NCBI GenBank assembly: GCA_963169665.1
Contig: CAUJET010000159.1
Span: forward strand, 1 to 64,000
DNA from: Actinomycetota bacterium
GTDB lineage: Bacteria > Actinomycetota > Acidimicrobiia > Acidimicrobiales > Ilumatobacteraceae
DNA: 64,000 bases
Direction of reading: 5' to 3'
Below the pieces are notes generated by a model that did not search any database, was not told the origin of the DNA, and saw only the letters and a program-made list of their open reading frames with translations. Each line of letters starts with the position of its first letter. The stretch's first letter is position 1. The position numbers and the translations under genes are program-made. Below, piece after piece: positions 41,270 to 50,246 of the stretch.

Positions 41270-42130
41270 TCACATGCCGCGCAGGCGGCGAATGCGCTCC
41301 TCGGTGGCCGGGTGGGTCGAGAAGAGCCGGGCCATGGTGGCGGCGTTCTTGCCGCCGTGGGCCTCGGCCAGCGGGTTGTGGATGTAGGCCTGCGCCTGGG
41401 CGGGAGCGACGGCCATCGGCCGGCGGACCGCCAGCTGTTCGATCCGCTCGAGCGCGTTCGCCAGCTCGCGTCCCGATCCGAGCAGCTCGGCGGCGCCGCG
41501 GTCGGCCTCGAACTCGCGTGACCGGGAGACGGCCATCTGGATGAGGCTCGCCGCGATCGGGGCGAGGAGCGACATCGCCAGGATCGCGATCGGGTTCGGA
41601 CGGTCCTCGTCGTTGCTGCCGCCGCCGAACATCGAAGCGAACATCGCCATCTGGGCGACGTAGCTGATCGCGGTGGCGATGGCGGCGGCGACGGAACCGA
41701 TGAGGATGTCGCGGTGCTTCACGTGCATCAATTCGTGTGCCATCACCGCTTCCACCTCAGCGCGGGGCATCGACGTGAGCAACCCTTCGGTCGCGCAGAC
41801 GACCGCCTTCTTCGGGCCGCGGCCCGTGGCGAACGCGTTGGGCTGGTCGCTGGGTGCGATCGCGACCGTCGGCATCGGCAGCTTGGCGCGCTCGGCGAGC
41901 GAACGCACCAGCCCGTAGAACTCGGGATGGTCGGCTTCGGTGATCACCCGGGCGCGGGCGGAGCGCAGGGCGAGCTTGTCGCTGAACCAGTACGAGCCGC
42001 CGACCATCACGAACGCCAGCACGAGGCCGATCGTGGCGCCACCTCGACCACCCAACAGGGTGGCCACGGCCACGATGAGGCCACCGAGCGATGCGAGCAG
42101 CACCCCGGTCTTCATCGTGTTCTTGAACAT
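41270..42130 (-). CDS. htpX: membrane metalloprotease HtpX
   Basis: A 286-residue M48B zinc protease. Two N-terminal membrane helices (about 8-25, 33-48) are followed by the zinc site HELMH (H132, E133, H136) and the third ligand E208 in REFEADRGAAEL. Two more helices lie at 142-165 and 182-200. HtpX degrades damaged membrane proteins. The family motif AFATGRGPKKAVVCATEGLL is intact. It is the third gene on its strand after the P-type ATPase and the zinc-ribbon gene. Confidence 0.95.
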   Translation of the reverse strand: MFKNTMKTGVLLASLGGLIVAVATLLGGRGGATIGLVLAFVMVGGSYWFSDKLALRSARARVITEADHPEFYGLVRSLAERAKLPMPTVAIAPSDQPNAFATGRGPKKAVVCATEGLLTSMPRAEVEAVMAHELMHVKHRDILIGSVAAAIATAISYVAQMAMFASMFGGGSNDEDRPNPIAILAMSLLAPIAASLIQMAVSRSREFEADRGAAELLGSGRELANALERIEQLAVRRPMAVAPAQAQAYIHNPLAEAHGGKNAATMARLFSTHPATEERIRRLRGM

Positions 42131-42246
42131 GGGGACAGGTTCCTTTCGGGAGGTGTGTTCACCGTCGGACGAGGGTGAACACTTCGTGTGAGCAGTTCGG
42201 ACGAGCCGGCGCCCGGTCGGGGGAACGTCCGGGCGCCGGGGATCCG

Positions 42247-42621
42247 TCAGAAGTCGAAGATCTCGCCGAGGATCGAGGAGCGCTTCTTCTTCTTGTAGCC
42301 GTAGCCGTCGCGATACTTGTGCCGGTCGTCGTCATCGTCGTCGTCGTCCCATCGCGGCCGGCGGTCGTCGGATCGAGGGTCGGGCCGGTAGTCGGGCCGG
42401 TAGTCGGGCCGGTGGTCGGACGCCGGGAGCGGCGCCGCAGGCGTGGGTTGGGCGATCGGCTGGGGAGCCGGTTGGGGGAGCGCCGCAGCCGATCGCTCGA
42501 TCAACTTGTCGAGCTCGCCGCGGTCGAGCCAGACGCCGCGGCAGGTGGGGCAGTAGTCGATCTCGATGCCCTGACGATCGGTCATCACGAGGTCGACGGT
42601 CGTGTCGATGGGGCACTTCAT
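42247..42621 (-). CDS. TFIIB-type zinc-ribbon protein
   Basis: A 124-residue protein. Residues 1-40 are a zf-TFIIB domain: KCPID near the start, then IDYCPTCRGVWLDRGELDKLI, giving two cysteine pairs for one zinc. A Pro-rich linker with tandem YRPD repeats (encoded by tandem DNA repeats at 42380-42420) leads to a run of eight aspartates and a basic YKKKKRSS, ending GEIFDF. Function unknown. Its ATG overlaps the stop of the P-type ATPase, so both are translated together. Confidence 0.85.
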   Translation of the reverse strand: MKCPIDTTVDLVMTDRQGIEIDYCPTCRGVWLDRGELDKLIERSAAALPQPAPQPIAQPTPAAPLPASDHRPDYRPDYRPDPRSDDRRPRWDDDDDDDDRHKYRDGYGYKKKKRSSILGEIFDF

Positions 42622-45428
42622 GCGGGGACCTCCAGGTGGGAGTCGAGGGAGAGGGAGCCGGCGGCGGGGACGTCGAGCGGGTCACGCCGGCGCACGACGA
42701 GCTTGCGCAGCTCCTCGAGCCAGAGCACCGAGGAGGCGACGGCGATGCACACGAGCCACTGGGTCGCCGAGATCGACATGGTGTCGAACAGCGACTGCAT
42801 GAACCCGACGTGGGTGACGCCGACCTGGAGCAGTGCGACGGCAGCGAGCGAGAGCCACAGCGGTCCGTTGGTGAACGTGAACCGGGTGAAGACGGACTGC
42901 CGATCGCTGCGGGCGTTGAGGATGTTGAAGAACTGGAACAGCACGAAGGTGTTGAACGCCATCGTCCCGGCCACCGTCGCGGTGCCTGCATCGGCTTCCA
43001 CCCCCGGGGCGAGGGCCAGCACGGCGAGCGTGCCGAGTGCCATCACGGTGGAGGCGAAGGCGACGGCGGTCCAACGGCTCCGGGTGAGGATCCGCTCGGT
43101 GAGCGGGCGGGGCGTGCGCGCCATCACGTCGGAACCGGCCTTGTCGAGACCGAGCGCCATCGCCGGCGGGCCGTCCATGATGATGTTCACCCACAGGATC
43201 GCGATCGCCGTGAACGGCTTGCCGCTCGCGATGTCGAAGATGGCGGCGAGCAGGAACAGCGCCGCGAAGCCGAGCGTGGTGCTCAGCTGGAACCGTACGA
43301 ACTTCACGATGTTGTCGTAGATCGTGCGGCCTTGCTTGACCGCCTTGACGATCGTGGCGAAGTTGTCGTCGGCCAGCACCATGGTGGCGGCTTCCTTGGT
43401 GACCTCGGTGCCGGTGATGCCCATGGCGATGCCCATGTCGGCCTTCTTCAGCGCCGGAGCGTCGTTCACGCCGTCGCCGGTCATGGCGACGACGTTGCCC
43501 TTGCGCTGCAGCGCAGCGACGAGACGGATCTTGTGCTCGGGGGCGACCCGTGCGAAGACGGTGATGTCGTCGATCCGCTCGGCGAGCTCGTGGTCGTCCA
43601 TCCGGTCGAGGTCGTTGCCGGTGACCGCCTCGCCCGTGAGGCCGAGTTCACGGCCGATGGCCGCTGCGGTGGAGGCGTGGTCGCCCGTGATCATCTTCAC
43701 CGAGATGCCGGCGGCGTGCGCCTCGGCGATCGCGACCTTGGCCTCGGCACGGGGCGGGTCGACGATGCCCGCGAGGGCGATGAGGGTGAGGTCGCGGACG
43801 AGCTCGATGGTCTCGCCGCCGGCCTCGGTGAACTCGGTCCAGTCCTCGACCGAGAACTCGCGCTGGGCGACGGCCAGGACGCGGAGACCGGCTGATGCGA
43901 GGCGGTCGTTGTGATCGCGGAGGGCGTCGAGGTGTTCGGCGACCGGCTCGGCCGAGCCGTCCATACCGATGACGTGCGACGAGCGGGCGAGCAGGACGTC
44001 GGGTGCGCCCTTCACGTACAGGGTGACCCGGCGGCGTCCGTTGCCGTCGACGAGCTCGTGAGCGGTCGCCATGAACTTGTTGGCGGAATCGAACGGCACC
44101 TCGGCGATGCGGGGATGGTTGGCGCGGACCTCGTCGATGACGAGCCCGCCCTTGGCGGCGAGCACGACGAGCGCACCCTCGGTGGGGTCGCCGACGAGGT
44201 CCCAGCGGTCGTCGACCTTGCGGATCGCCGCATCGGTGCACAGCGCCATCGGGAGCAGCGCCGCATCGAGCGCGACGGACTCGTCGCCGTCGAGGTGGGC
44301 GATCGTGCCGACCGGTGCGTAGCCGTCGCCGGTCACCTCGTGGCGGCGCAGCTGGCTGATCAGCTCGACGGCGGTCATCTGGTTGAGCGTGAGGGTGCCG
44401 GTCTTGTCGCTGCAGATCACGCTCGTGCAGCCGAGCGTCTCGACCGACGCGAGCCGTTTCACGATCGCGTTCTGCTTGGCCATCTTCGAGACGCCGAGAG
44501 CGAGGGTGACGGCGGTGACGGCGGGCAGGCCCTCGGGGATGGAGGCGACGGCGAGGGCCACGGCGGTGAGCAGGAGGTCGCTGGCGCTCTCGCCGCGGAT
44601 GAGCCCGATCACGAACACCGCGATCACGATCCCTGCAGCGAGCTTGGCCAGGCTGTGGGCCAGTCCGTCGAGCTGCTTCTGCAGTGGGGTCTTCTCGGTC
44701 TCGGTGGCCCGGAGCAGGCCGGCGATGCGGCCGATCTCGGTCTCCATGCCGGTCGCCGTCACCACGTACTCGCCGCGGCCACGGGTGACCGTGGTGTTCA
44801 TGTAGACCATGTTCTTGCGGTCGCCGAGCGGCACGCTGTCGCGGTCGATCGACTCGACGCCCTTGGTGGAGGGCTGGCTCTCGCCGGTGAGGGCGGCCTC
44901 TTCGATCTCGAGGCTGTTGGCGAAGAGCAGACGCCCGTCCGCCGGCACCCGGTCGCCCGACTCGATCATCACGATGTCGCCGGGAAGCAGTTCGCCGGCC
45001 GGCAGGTTCACGAGCTCGCCGTTGCGGCGGACCCTCGTCTGGATGACCAGCATCTTCTTCAGCGCCTCGAGCGACTTCTCGGCGCGGTTCTCCTGGATGA
45101 ACCCGATGATCGCGTTGAACACGACCACCACGAGCACGACGAGCGGTGTCTTCAGTTCGCCGGACACGGCGAAGGCGACGATCGCGGCGCCGATCAGGAT
45201 GAGGATCAGCAGGTCGGTGAACTGGGCGACCAGGCGTCGCCACGCAGGAGTGCGAGCCGCTTCGGCGAGGACATTGGCGCCGTACTGATCGGTGCGGCGC
45301 TGCACCTCCGACGTGTCGAGGCCGCGATCGGGTCGGACGCCGAGCTGGTCGGCGACGGACTCGCCGTCGTGGCGGTGCGCGTCGGCGGGGAGCTGTGCTC
45401 CGGATGCGCCGGAAGAGGGCAGGGTCAT
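42618..45428 (-). CDS. P-type cation ATPase (P2A, calcium-type)
   Basis: A 936-residue P-type pump. The actuator has TGES (181-184). Helix 4 is ASIPEGLPAVTAV (PEGL at 298-301), the P2 signature seen in SERCA-type and Na/K-type pumps. The phosphorylated aspartate is D341 in CSDKTGTLTLNQM. Also present are KGAPDVLLARS and TGDGVNDAPALKKADMGIAMG. Six C-terminal helices follow. Calcium or manganese export is the usual role. ATG 45428 was chosen. Confidence 0.92.
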   Translation of the reverse strand: MTLPSSGASGAQLPADAHRHDGESVADQLGVRPDRGLDTSEVQRRTDQYGANVLAEAARTPAWRRLVAQFTDLLILILIGAAIVAFAVSGELKTPLVVLVVVVFNAIIGFIQENRAEKSLEALKKMLVIQTRVRRNGELVNLPAGELLPGDIVMIESGDRVPADGRLLFANSLEIEEAALTGESQPSTKGVESIDRDSVPLGDRKNMVYMNTTVTRGRGEYVVTATGMETEIGRIAGLLRATETEKTPLQKQLDGLAHSLAKLAAGIVIAVFVIGLIRGESASDLLLTAVALAVASIPEGLPAVTAVTLALGVSKMAKQNAIVKRLASVETLGCTSVICSDKTGTLTLNQMTAVELISQLRRHEVTGDGYAPVGTIAHLDGDESVALDAALLPMALCTDAAIRKVDDRWDLVGDPTEGALVVLAAKGGLVIDEVRANHPRIAEVPFDSANKFMATAHELVDGNGRRRVTLYVKGAPDVLLARSSHVIGMDGSAEPVAEHLDALRDHNDRLASAGLRVLAVAQREFSVEDWTEFTEAGGETIELVRDLTLIALAGIVDPPRAEAKVAIAEAHAAGISVKMITGDHASTAAAIGRELGLTGEAVTGNDLDRMDDHELAERIDDITVFARVAPEHKIRLVAALQRKGNVVAMTGDGVNDAPALKKADMGIAMGITGTEVTKEAATMVLADDNFATIVKAVKQGRTIYDNIVKFVRFQLSTTLGFAALFLLAAIFDIASGKPFTAIAILWVNIIMDGPPAMALGLDKAGSDVMARTPRPLTERILTRSRWTAVAFASTVMALGTLAVLALAPGVEADAGTATVAGTMAFNTFVLFQFFNILNARSDRQSVFTRFTFTNGPLWLSLAAVALLQVGVTHVGFMQSLFDTMSISATQWLVCIAVASSVLWLEELRKLVVRRRDPLDVPAAGSLSLDSHLEVPA

Positions 45429-45681
45429 CACGTGTGGGTTGTCCTTCGGTCGTGCTCGTGCGAGTGTCGATACCGAAGGTCTCTCCCGTTCGACGGACGC
45501 TCCGATGCGCCTTCCGAACCACCGTGCCCGGGTGTGCGGGTCGCGAGACCCGGACGCCGTACTGACGATCACGATGCTGAGGGATACTCCCCTTCGTCGG
45601 CAAGACTAGAGGAGGAATTCCGGTGTCGCAACGCGAACGTGTCACGTCTGGACGAGCGCGCGGCCGATAGGTTCGACGGTC

Positions 45682-46161
45682 GTGACGGATCTGCACCCCA
45701 ACGTCGTCAAGGTCGTCAGCGCCGCCGAGGCGCTCGGACTCTCGATCGAACCCAGGCGGTACGCCGAGGGCGCCAAGACCGCCGCCGATGCGGCCGCGGC
45801 GATCGGGGTCGACGTCGGCCAGATCGTGAAGAGCCTCATCTTCGGTGTCGACGGCGAGATCGTGCTCGCCTACGTGAGCGGGTCGAACCAGCTCGACGAG
45901 CGCAAGCTCGCCGCGGCCGCCGGGGGCACCAAGTGCGCCCGCGTCGATGCCGACATCGTCCGCGAGACGACGGGATACCCGATCGGTGGCGTGCCGCCGT
46001 TCGGGCACAAGACTCCGCTGCGCGTGTTCATCGACCCCGACCTGCTGCAGTACCCCGAGGTCTGGGCAGCGGCCGGCACGTGGCACGACGTGTTCGGCAT
46101 CGAACCCCATCGCCTGGTCGACGCCAGCAAGGGCATCGTCACCGACTTGAAGCGGAGCTGA
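45682..46161 (+). CDS. YbaK/EbsC-type aminoacyl-tRNA deacylase
   Basis: A 159-residue YbaK/prolyl-tRNA editing domain protein. It has AAAIGVDVGQIVKSLIFGVDGEI with the catalytic lysine, and GYPIGGVPPFGHKTPLRVFID, both diagnostic. Free-standing YbaK removes cysteine from mischarged tRNA-Pro; EbsC relatives are less studied. It starts with GTG and diverges from the P-type ATPase. Confidence 0.9.
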   Translation: MTDLHPNVVKVVSAAEALGLSIEPRRYAEGAKTAADAAAAIGVDVGQIVKSLIFGVDGEIVLAYVSGSNQLDERKLAAAAGGTKCARVDADIVRETTGYPIGGVPPFGHKTPLRVFIDPDLLQYPEVWAAAGTWHDVFGIEPHRLVDASKGIVTDLKRS

Positions 46162-46231
46162 TCCCGGCAACCGGCCGGACACGTAGGGTCGAGGGGTATC
46201 CGCCACTGCGAGACATCCGACCGGAGGAACC

Positions 46232-46582
46232 ATGAGCTCGAACTCGTCCAGTACGACGGAAGTCCCGCCCGCGATCACGATCTACCAGGCGGCGCACGAT
46301 CGTCGAGATGTCCCCACCGCGCTCGCGCAGTTCACCGCCGACGCGAGCGTCGTCGACGACGGTCGCACCTACGAGGGCCTCAGCGGCGTGGAGTCGTTCC
46401 TGCGGACTGCGGCTTCGGAGTACACCTACACGCGCACGCTGATCGCCGCGAAGGAGATCGCTCCCGATCGTTGGCGTGTCACCAACCACCTCGACGGCGA
46501 CTTCCCGGGCGGCCAGGTCGATCTCTCGTACGAGTTCCACGTCGTCGGAGGACTCATCGCGCGCCTCACCATCGCGCCGTGA
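46232..46582 (+). CDS. SnoaL-like / NTF2-fold protein
   Basis: A 116-residue NTF2-fold protein: YQAAHDRRDVPTALAQFTADASVVDDG at the start, FLRTAASEYTYTRTLIAA in the middle, and VDLSYEFHVVGGLIARLTIAP at the end. Such domains bind small hydrophobic ligands or act as isomerases. No catalytic residues can be named. A GGAGG site lies just before the ATG. Confidence 0.75.
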   Translation: MSSNSSSTTEVPPAITIYQAAHDRRDVPTALAQFTADASVVDDGRTYEGLSGVESFLRTAASEYTYTRTLIAAKEIAPDRWRVTNHLDGDFPGGQVDLSYEFHVVGGLIARLTIAP

Positions 46583-46707
46583 TCGACACCGGTCCGGGGT
46601 GATCGCCGGGGTGCGGTGATCACCGAGTCGCGGTGGGGCGTACGCTCGTGACCGCACCGCCATCGACCGCATCGGGTCGACGGCGATCGGACGGCCGGGG
46701 GGTGCCG

Positions 46708-47934
46708 ATGTCGACGGTCGAGCTGCGAGGGGTGAGCAAGGTCCATCGCGTCGAACGGCGCGACGCCGGCGCCGACGCGTCCGACAGCGGCGATGTCGTG
46801 GCGGTCGCGCCGATCGACCTGCATCTCGCCGACGGGGAGTTCTTCGTGCTCATTGGGCCGTCGGGGTGCGGCAAGAGCACCTTGCTCCGCTTGATCGCCG
46901 GGATCGAGACACCCACCACGGGGAACGTGCTGATCGACGGCGTCGCCGTCAACGACGTCGATCCTCGCGGCCGCGACGTGGCGATGACGTTCCAGAGCAG
47001 TGCGCTCTATCCCAACCTCACGGTCGAGGAGAACATCGGCTTCTCGCTGCGGCTGGCGAAGGTGCCCCGAGCGGCGATCCGCCGACGGGTGCGCGAAGCG
47101 GCGGCGCTGGTCTCGATCGACCACCTGCTCGACCGGTGGCCGCGCCAGCTGTCCGGCGGGGAGGGCCAGCGTGTGGCGATGGCGCGCATGCTGATCAGGA
47201 GCCCGCATCTGTTCCTCATGGACGAGCCGATGTCGCAGCTCGACGCCAAGCTGCGCACGGAACTTCGCGCCGAGCTCGTGCGCCTGCAGCGGCGTGTCGG
47301 CGTCACCACGGTCTACGTCACCCACGACCAGGTGGAGGCGATGTCGATGGGTCACCGGATCGCGGTGATGCGTCGGGGTCGGATCGTGCAGTGCGGAGCG
47401 CCCGACGAGCTGTATCGCCACCCGGCCGATCTGTTCGTCGGTCAGTTCCTCGGTTCGCCGCCCATGAACGCCTGGCGGGCGCGAGCCGTTGCCGACGGCG
47501 GCGGCGTCGTGCTGCGCTGGATGCACCACGAGCTCCGGCTCGACGCCGACGAGGCCGGCCGTTTCGGTGGGGCGTCGGCGCTGCACGGGCGCGACGTGGT
47601 GATCGGGGTGCGGCCTGAGGCGTTGTACCCCGACGCGAGGGGTCCGGTGACGGTGAGCCCACGCTTCACCGAGACCCTCGGTCCGCACCAACTGCTCCAC
47701 TGCACGCTCGGGGCCGAGGCGGTGCGGGCGACCGACGACGGTCTGGTGTCGACCGACGAGCACCACGCGCCGATCGTGCTGACCGCACCGTCCTCGGCCT
47801 CGTTCGACGTGTGGCAGGCGCTGCACCTCGGCGTCGATGTCGACGGTATCCACCTGTTCGACGGAGAGGGCGGCAGCTCGCTCGAACAAAGCATGCGGGT
47901 CGGGAGCGGGTCGAGCCCTACCGTGGGTTCATGA
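46708..47934 (+). CDS. carbohydrate-type ABC transporter ATP-binding protein
   Basis: A 408-residue ATPase of the MalK/UgpC family. Walker A is GPSGCGKST (50-58), the Q-loop MTFQSSALYPNLTV, the signature QLSGGEGQRVAMARML, Walker B LFLMDEPMSQLD, and the H-loop VYVTHDQVEAM. The last 140 residues form the TOBE/OB regulatory domain. One insertion after LRGVSKVHRVERRDAGAD is unusual. No permease or binding protein is near, so it may serve several transporters, as MsiK does in actinobacteria. Its stop overlaps the next ATG. Confidence 0.88.
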   Translation: MSTVELRGVSKVHRVERRDAGADASDSGDVVAVAPIDLHLADGEFFVLIGPSGCGKSTLLRLIAGIETPTTGNVLIDGVAVNDVDPRGRDVAMTFQSSALYPNLTVEENIGFSLRLAKVPRAAIRRRVREAAALVSIDHLLDRWPRQLSGGEGQRVAMARMLIRSPHLFLMDEPMSQLDAKLRTELRAELVRLQRRVGVTTVYVTHDQVEAMSMGHRIAVMRRGRIVQCGAPDELYRHPADLFVGQFLGSPPMNAWRARAVADGGGVVLRWMHHELRLDADEAGRFGGASALHGRDVVIGVRPEALYPDARGPVTVSPRFTETLGPHQLLHCTLGAEAVRATDDGLVSTDEHHAPIVLTAPSSASFDVWQALHLGVDVDGIHLFDGEGGSSLEQSMRVGSGSSPTVGS

Positions 47935-48272
47935 CCGACGAACAGGAGCGTGTGCATCGTGTCACGGTGCGCGGGCGCTTCCGCGAGCTGAGCGAGGCGT
48001 CGCGCCAGTACCTGGTCCGGGCTCAGCCCGAGCACGACATCTTCGTGTCGGCCTACACACCCGAGGGCACCTTCACCTACGACGACCGGATCCAGTTCTT
48101 CAACCTCCGCTACGAGGTGCGCGCCGCCTCGGCCGACGACGCAGCGGTCGCCGGCGAGCTGGAAGCCGATGCGTTCCTGCGCACGATGGGGTTCGGGCAC
48201 AGCGAGCTGAAGGTCGACGTGGTGGACGTGTCTGCCATCTGGGACGGTGTTGCCCGACGGCGAGGTGGCTGA
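47931..48272 (+). CDS. hypothetical protein, resembles DUF6204
   Basis: A 113-residue soluble protein. Features are VHRVTVRGRFRELSE, AQPEHDIFVSAYTPEGTFTYDDRIQFFNLRYEVR and a C-terminal LRTMGFGHSELKVDVVDVS. This looks like the small actinobacterial DUF6204 family, whose function is unknown. Overlap ATGA with the ABC ATPase gene indicates translational coupling. Confidence 0.6.
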   Translation: MTDEQERVHRVTVRGRFRELSEASRQYLVRAQPEHDIFVSAYTPEGTFTYDDRIQFFNLRYEVRAASADDAAVAGELEADAFLRTMGFGHSELKVDVVDVSAIWDGVARRRGG

Positions 48273-48295
48273 CGGCCGGGGCTAGCTTCGCCGCC

Positions 48296-49327
48296 ATGCC
48301 GTACGACGTCGACTCCGACCGCCGCCTCGACCCTCGGGTGAAGGCGATGCTCGCCACCGTCAAGCAGGTCGTGCCTCGCGATGTCGAGACCCGCGACCAG
48401 ATGCTCGAGCAGGCCAAGAGCGAGCACATCGCTCGCTACCAGGCGGCGCGCGAGCGGGCGATGGAGGCCTGCGACACCGAGGCGATCGTGTCCCAGGCGG
48501 GCCTGTCGACCACCCGGCACGAGCTCGTCTCCGAGCCGGACGGGAACACGATCCTCGTCAACTTCATCAGGCCCGAGGGCGACGACGTGCTGCCCTGCGT
48601 GTTCTACATCCACGGCGGTGGGATGGAGTCGCTGTCGTGCTTCGACGGCAACTACCGGGCGTGGGGGAAGATGATCGCCCATGGCGGCGTCGCGGTCGCG
48701 ATGGTCGAGTTCCGCAACGCGATCTTCCCATCGGCGGTGCCGGAGGTGGGGCCGTACCCGGCAGGACTGAACGACTGCGTGTCGGGACTGAAGTGGGTGA
48801 TCGCCAACGCAACGACGCTCGGGATCGATCCGACGCGGGTGATCGTCGCCGGCGAGAGCGGCGGCGGGAACCTCACCCTCGCCACCGGTCTTCGGCTGCT
48901 GCGCGACGGCGAGATCGGGCTGATCCGCGGGCTGTACGCGATCTGTCCGTACATCGCAGGGGAGTGGCCGCAGGAGCGGTTCCCCTCGTCGTCGGAGAAC
49001 AACGGCATCCTCCTCGAACTGCACCACAACCGTGGCCGTGTCGGGTACGGCATCGACGCGTTCGAGGCGAAGGATCCGGTGGCGTGGCCGAGCTTCGCGA
49101 CGGTCGACGACGTGCGCGGGCTGCCGCCGACGGTGATCCTGGTGAACGAGTGCGATCCGCTGCGCGACGAGGGGATCGAGTTCTATCGACTGCTCCTCGA
49201 GGCAGGTGTGCCAGCTCGGTGCACGATGTCGATGGGCACCATGCACGGCACCGAGATCTTCCCGATCGTGTGCCCCGAGATCAGCCGCGCCGCAGCTCGG
49301 GACATCGCGGCGGTGTGCCGGGGCTGA
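48296..49327 (+). CDS. alpha/beta hydrolase, HSL-type esterase
   Basis: A 343-residue esterase of the hormone-sensitive lipase branch. The oxyanion motif is HGGG (106-109) after CVFYI, the nucleophile is S188 in GESGGG, the acid is in VNECDPLRDEG, and the histidine probably in MGTMHGTEIF. A 60-residue N-terminal helical cap precedes the domain. It would hydrolyse small acyl esters. It follows the DUF6204-like gene by 23 bases. Confidence 0.88.
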   Translation: MPYDVDSDRRLDPRVKAMLATVKQVVPRDVETRDQMLEQAKSEHIARYQAARERAMEACDTEAIVSQAGLSTTRHELVSEPDGNTILVNFIRPEGDDVLPCVFYIHGGGMESLSCFDGNYRAWGKMIAHGGVAVAMVEFRNAIFPSAVPEVGPYPAGLNDCVSGLKWVIANATTLGIDPTRVIVAGESGGGNLTLATGLRLLRDGEIGLIRGLYAICPYIAGEWPQERFPSSSENNGILLELHHNRGRVGYGIDAFEAKDPVAWPSFATVDDVRGLPPTVILVNECDPLRDEGIEFYRLLLEAGVPARCTMSMGTMHGTEIFPIVCPEISRAAARDIAAVCRG

Positions 49328-49351
49328 CCGGCCCCGGCCCGGAGCCGCCGC

Positions 49352-50098
49352 CTACGAGAGCTGGGTGAGACCGCCGTCGACGACGAAGATCTCGCCGGTC
49401 ACGTAGTGGTTGCGCACCAGCGCGAGCACAGCCTCGGCGCAGTCGTCGGGGGTGGCCGACCGCTTGAGCGGAGCCATCTTCTTCACGCCCTCGTGCTGTG
49501 CGTCCCAGTCCGACGTCCACGGCGTCGCCACGAGACCGGGGGCCACGGCGTTCACGCGCACCGGACCGTGGCTCTTCGCGAGGAGCCGGGTCATCTGGTT
49601 CAGTGCGGCCTTCGACATCGAGTACGCGATCGACGACCCGACGGGACGCACCCCGGCGATCGACGTGACGTTCACGACATGACCGCCGCCGGCGGCCTGC
49701 GACTCGCGCAGCAGCGGCATCGCCATCTTCGTCAGACTCCAGGTGCCGAACACGTTGACCTCGAAGGTCTTGCGGAAGATCTCCTCGGTGAGCGCGTCGA
49801 GATCGCGGTGATCGACCAGGGTGGTCCAGCCGGCGTTGTTCACGAGCAGGTCGAGGTGGCCGAACCGTTCGATCGTTGCATCGAGCAGATGGCGGCACTG
49901 GTCGGCGTCTGCGATGTCGGCCTGGACGTATGCCGACGGTCCGGGAAGCGACGCGGCGACGGCTTCGCCGGCATCGACACTCGAGGACGAGTTCACCACG
50001 ACCGACGCTCCGAGCTCGGACAGGCGCTGGGCCGTCCGTTCCCCGATGCCGCTGGACGACCCGGTGACGATCGCCACCACCCCGTCGAGTTCGTTCAT
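49352..50098 (-). CDS. short-chain dehydrogenase/reductase
   Basis: A 248-residue classical SDR. NAD(P)-binding TGSSSGIGE at 13-20, NNAG at 87-90, catalytic S146, Y159 and K163 (YSMSK). C-terminal GEIFVVDGGLTQ is typical. Substrate unknown. ATG 50098 is preceded by AAAGGA at good spacing. Confidence 0.92.
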   Translation of the reverse strand: MNELDGVVAIVTGSSSGIGERTAQRLSELGASVVVNSSSSVDAGEAVAASLPGPSAYVQADIADADQCRHLLDATIERFGHLDLLVNNAGWTTLVDHRDLDALTEEIFRKTFEVNVFGTWSLTKMAMPLLRESQAAGGGHVVNVTSIAGVRPVGSSIAYSMSKAALNQMTRLLAKSHGPVRVNAVAPGLVATPWTSDWDAQHEGVKKMAPLKRSATPDDCAEAVLALVRNHYVTGEIFVVDGGLTQLS

Positions 50099-50246
50099 GA
50101 CCACGTCCTTTCGTCGACGCTGCGGATCATCGCATCTCCGGCATTCCGGACGACAGCTGAGCGGTCGTTGCCCGTCGGGGCCGACGTGGTCGGCCCCGAC
50201 GTCAACGAGCGCCGTGTGATGGGCGGCAGCGCGTTCCGCCCGTCGG

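Noticed and set aside
43648..46278. 876-residue minus-strand frame and a similar plus-strand frame at 43911-46235
   Set aside because: Both are shadows of the P-type ATPase and YbaK genes, with arginine-rich meaningless sequence.
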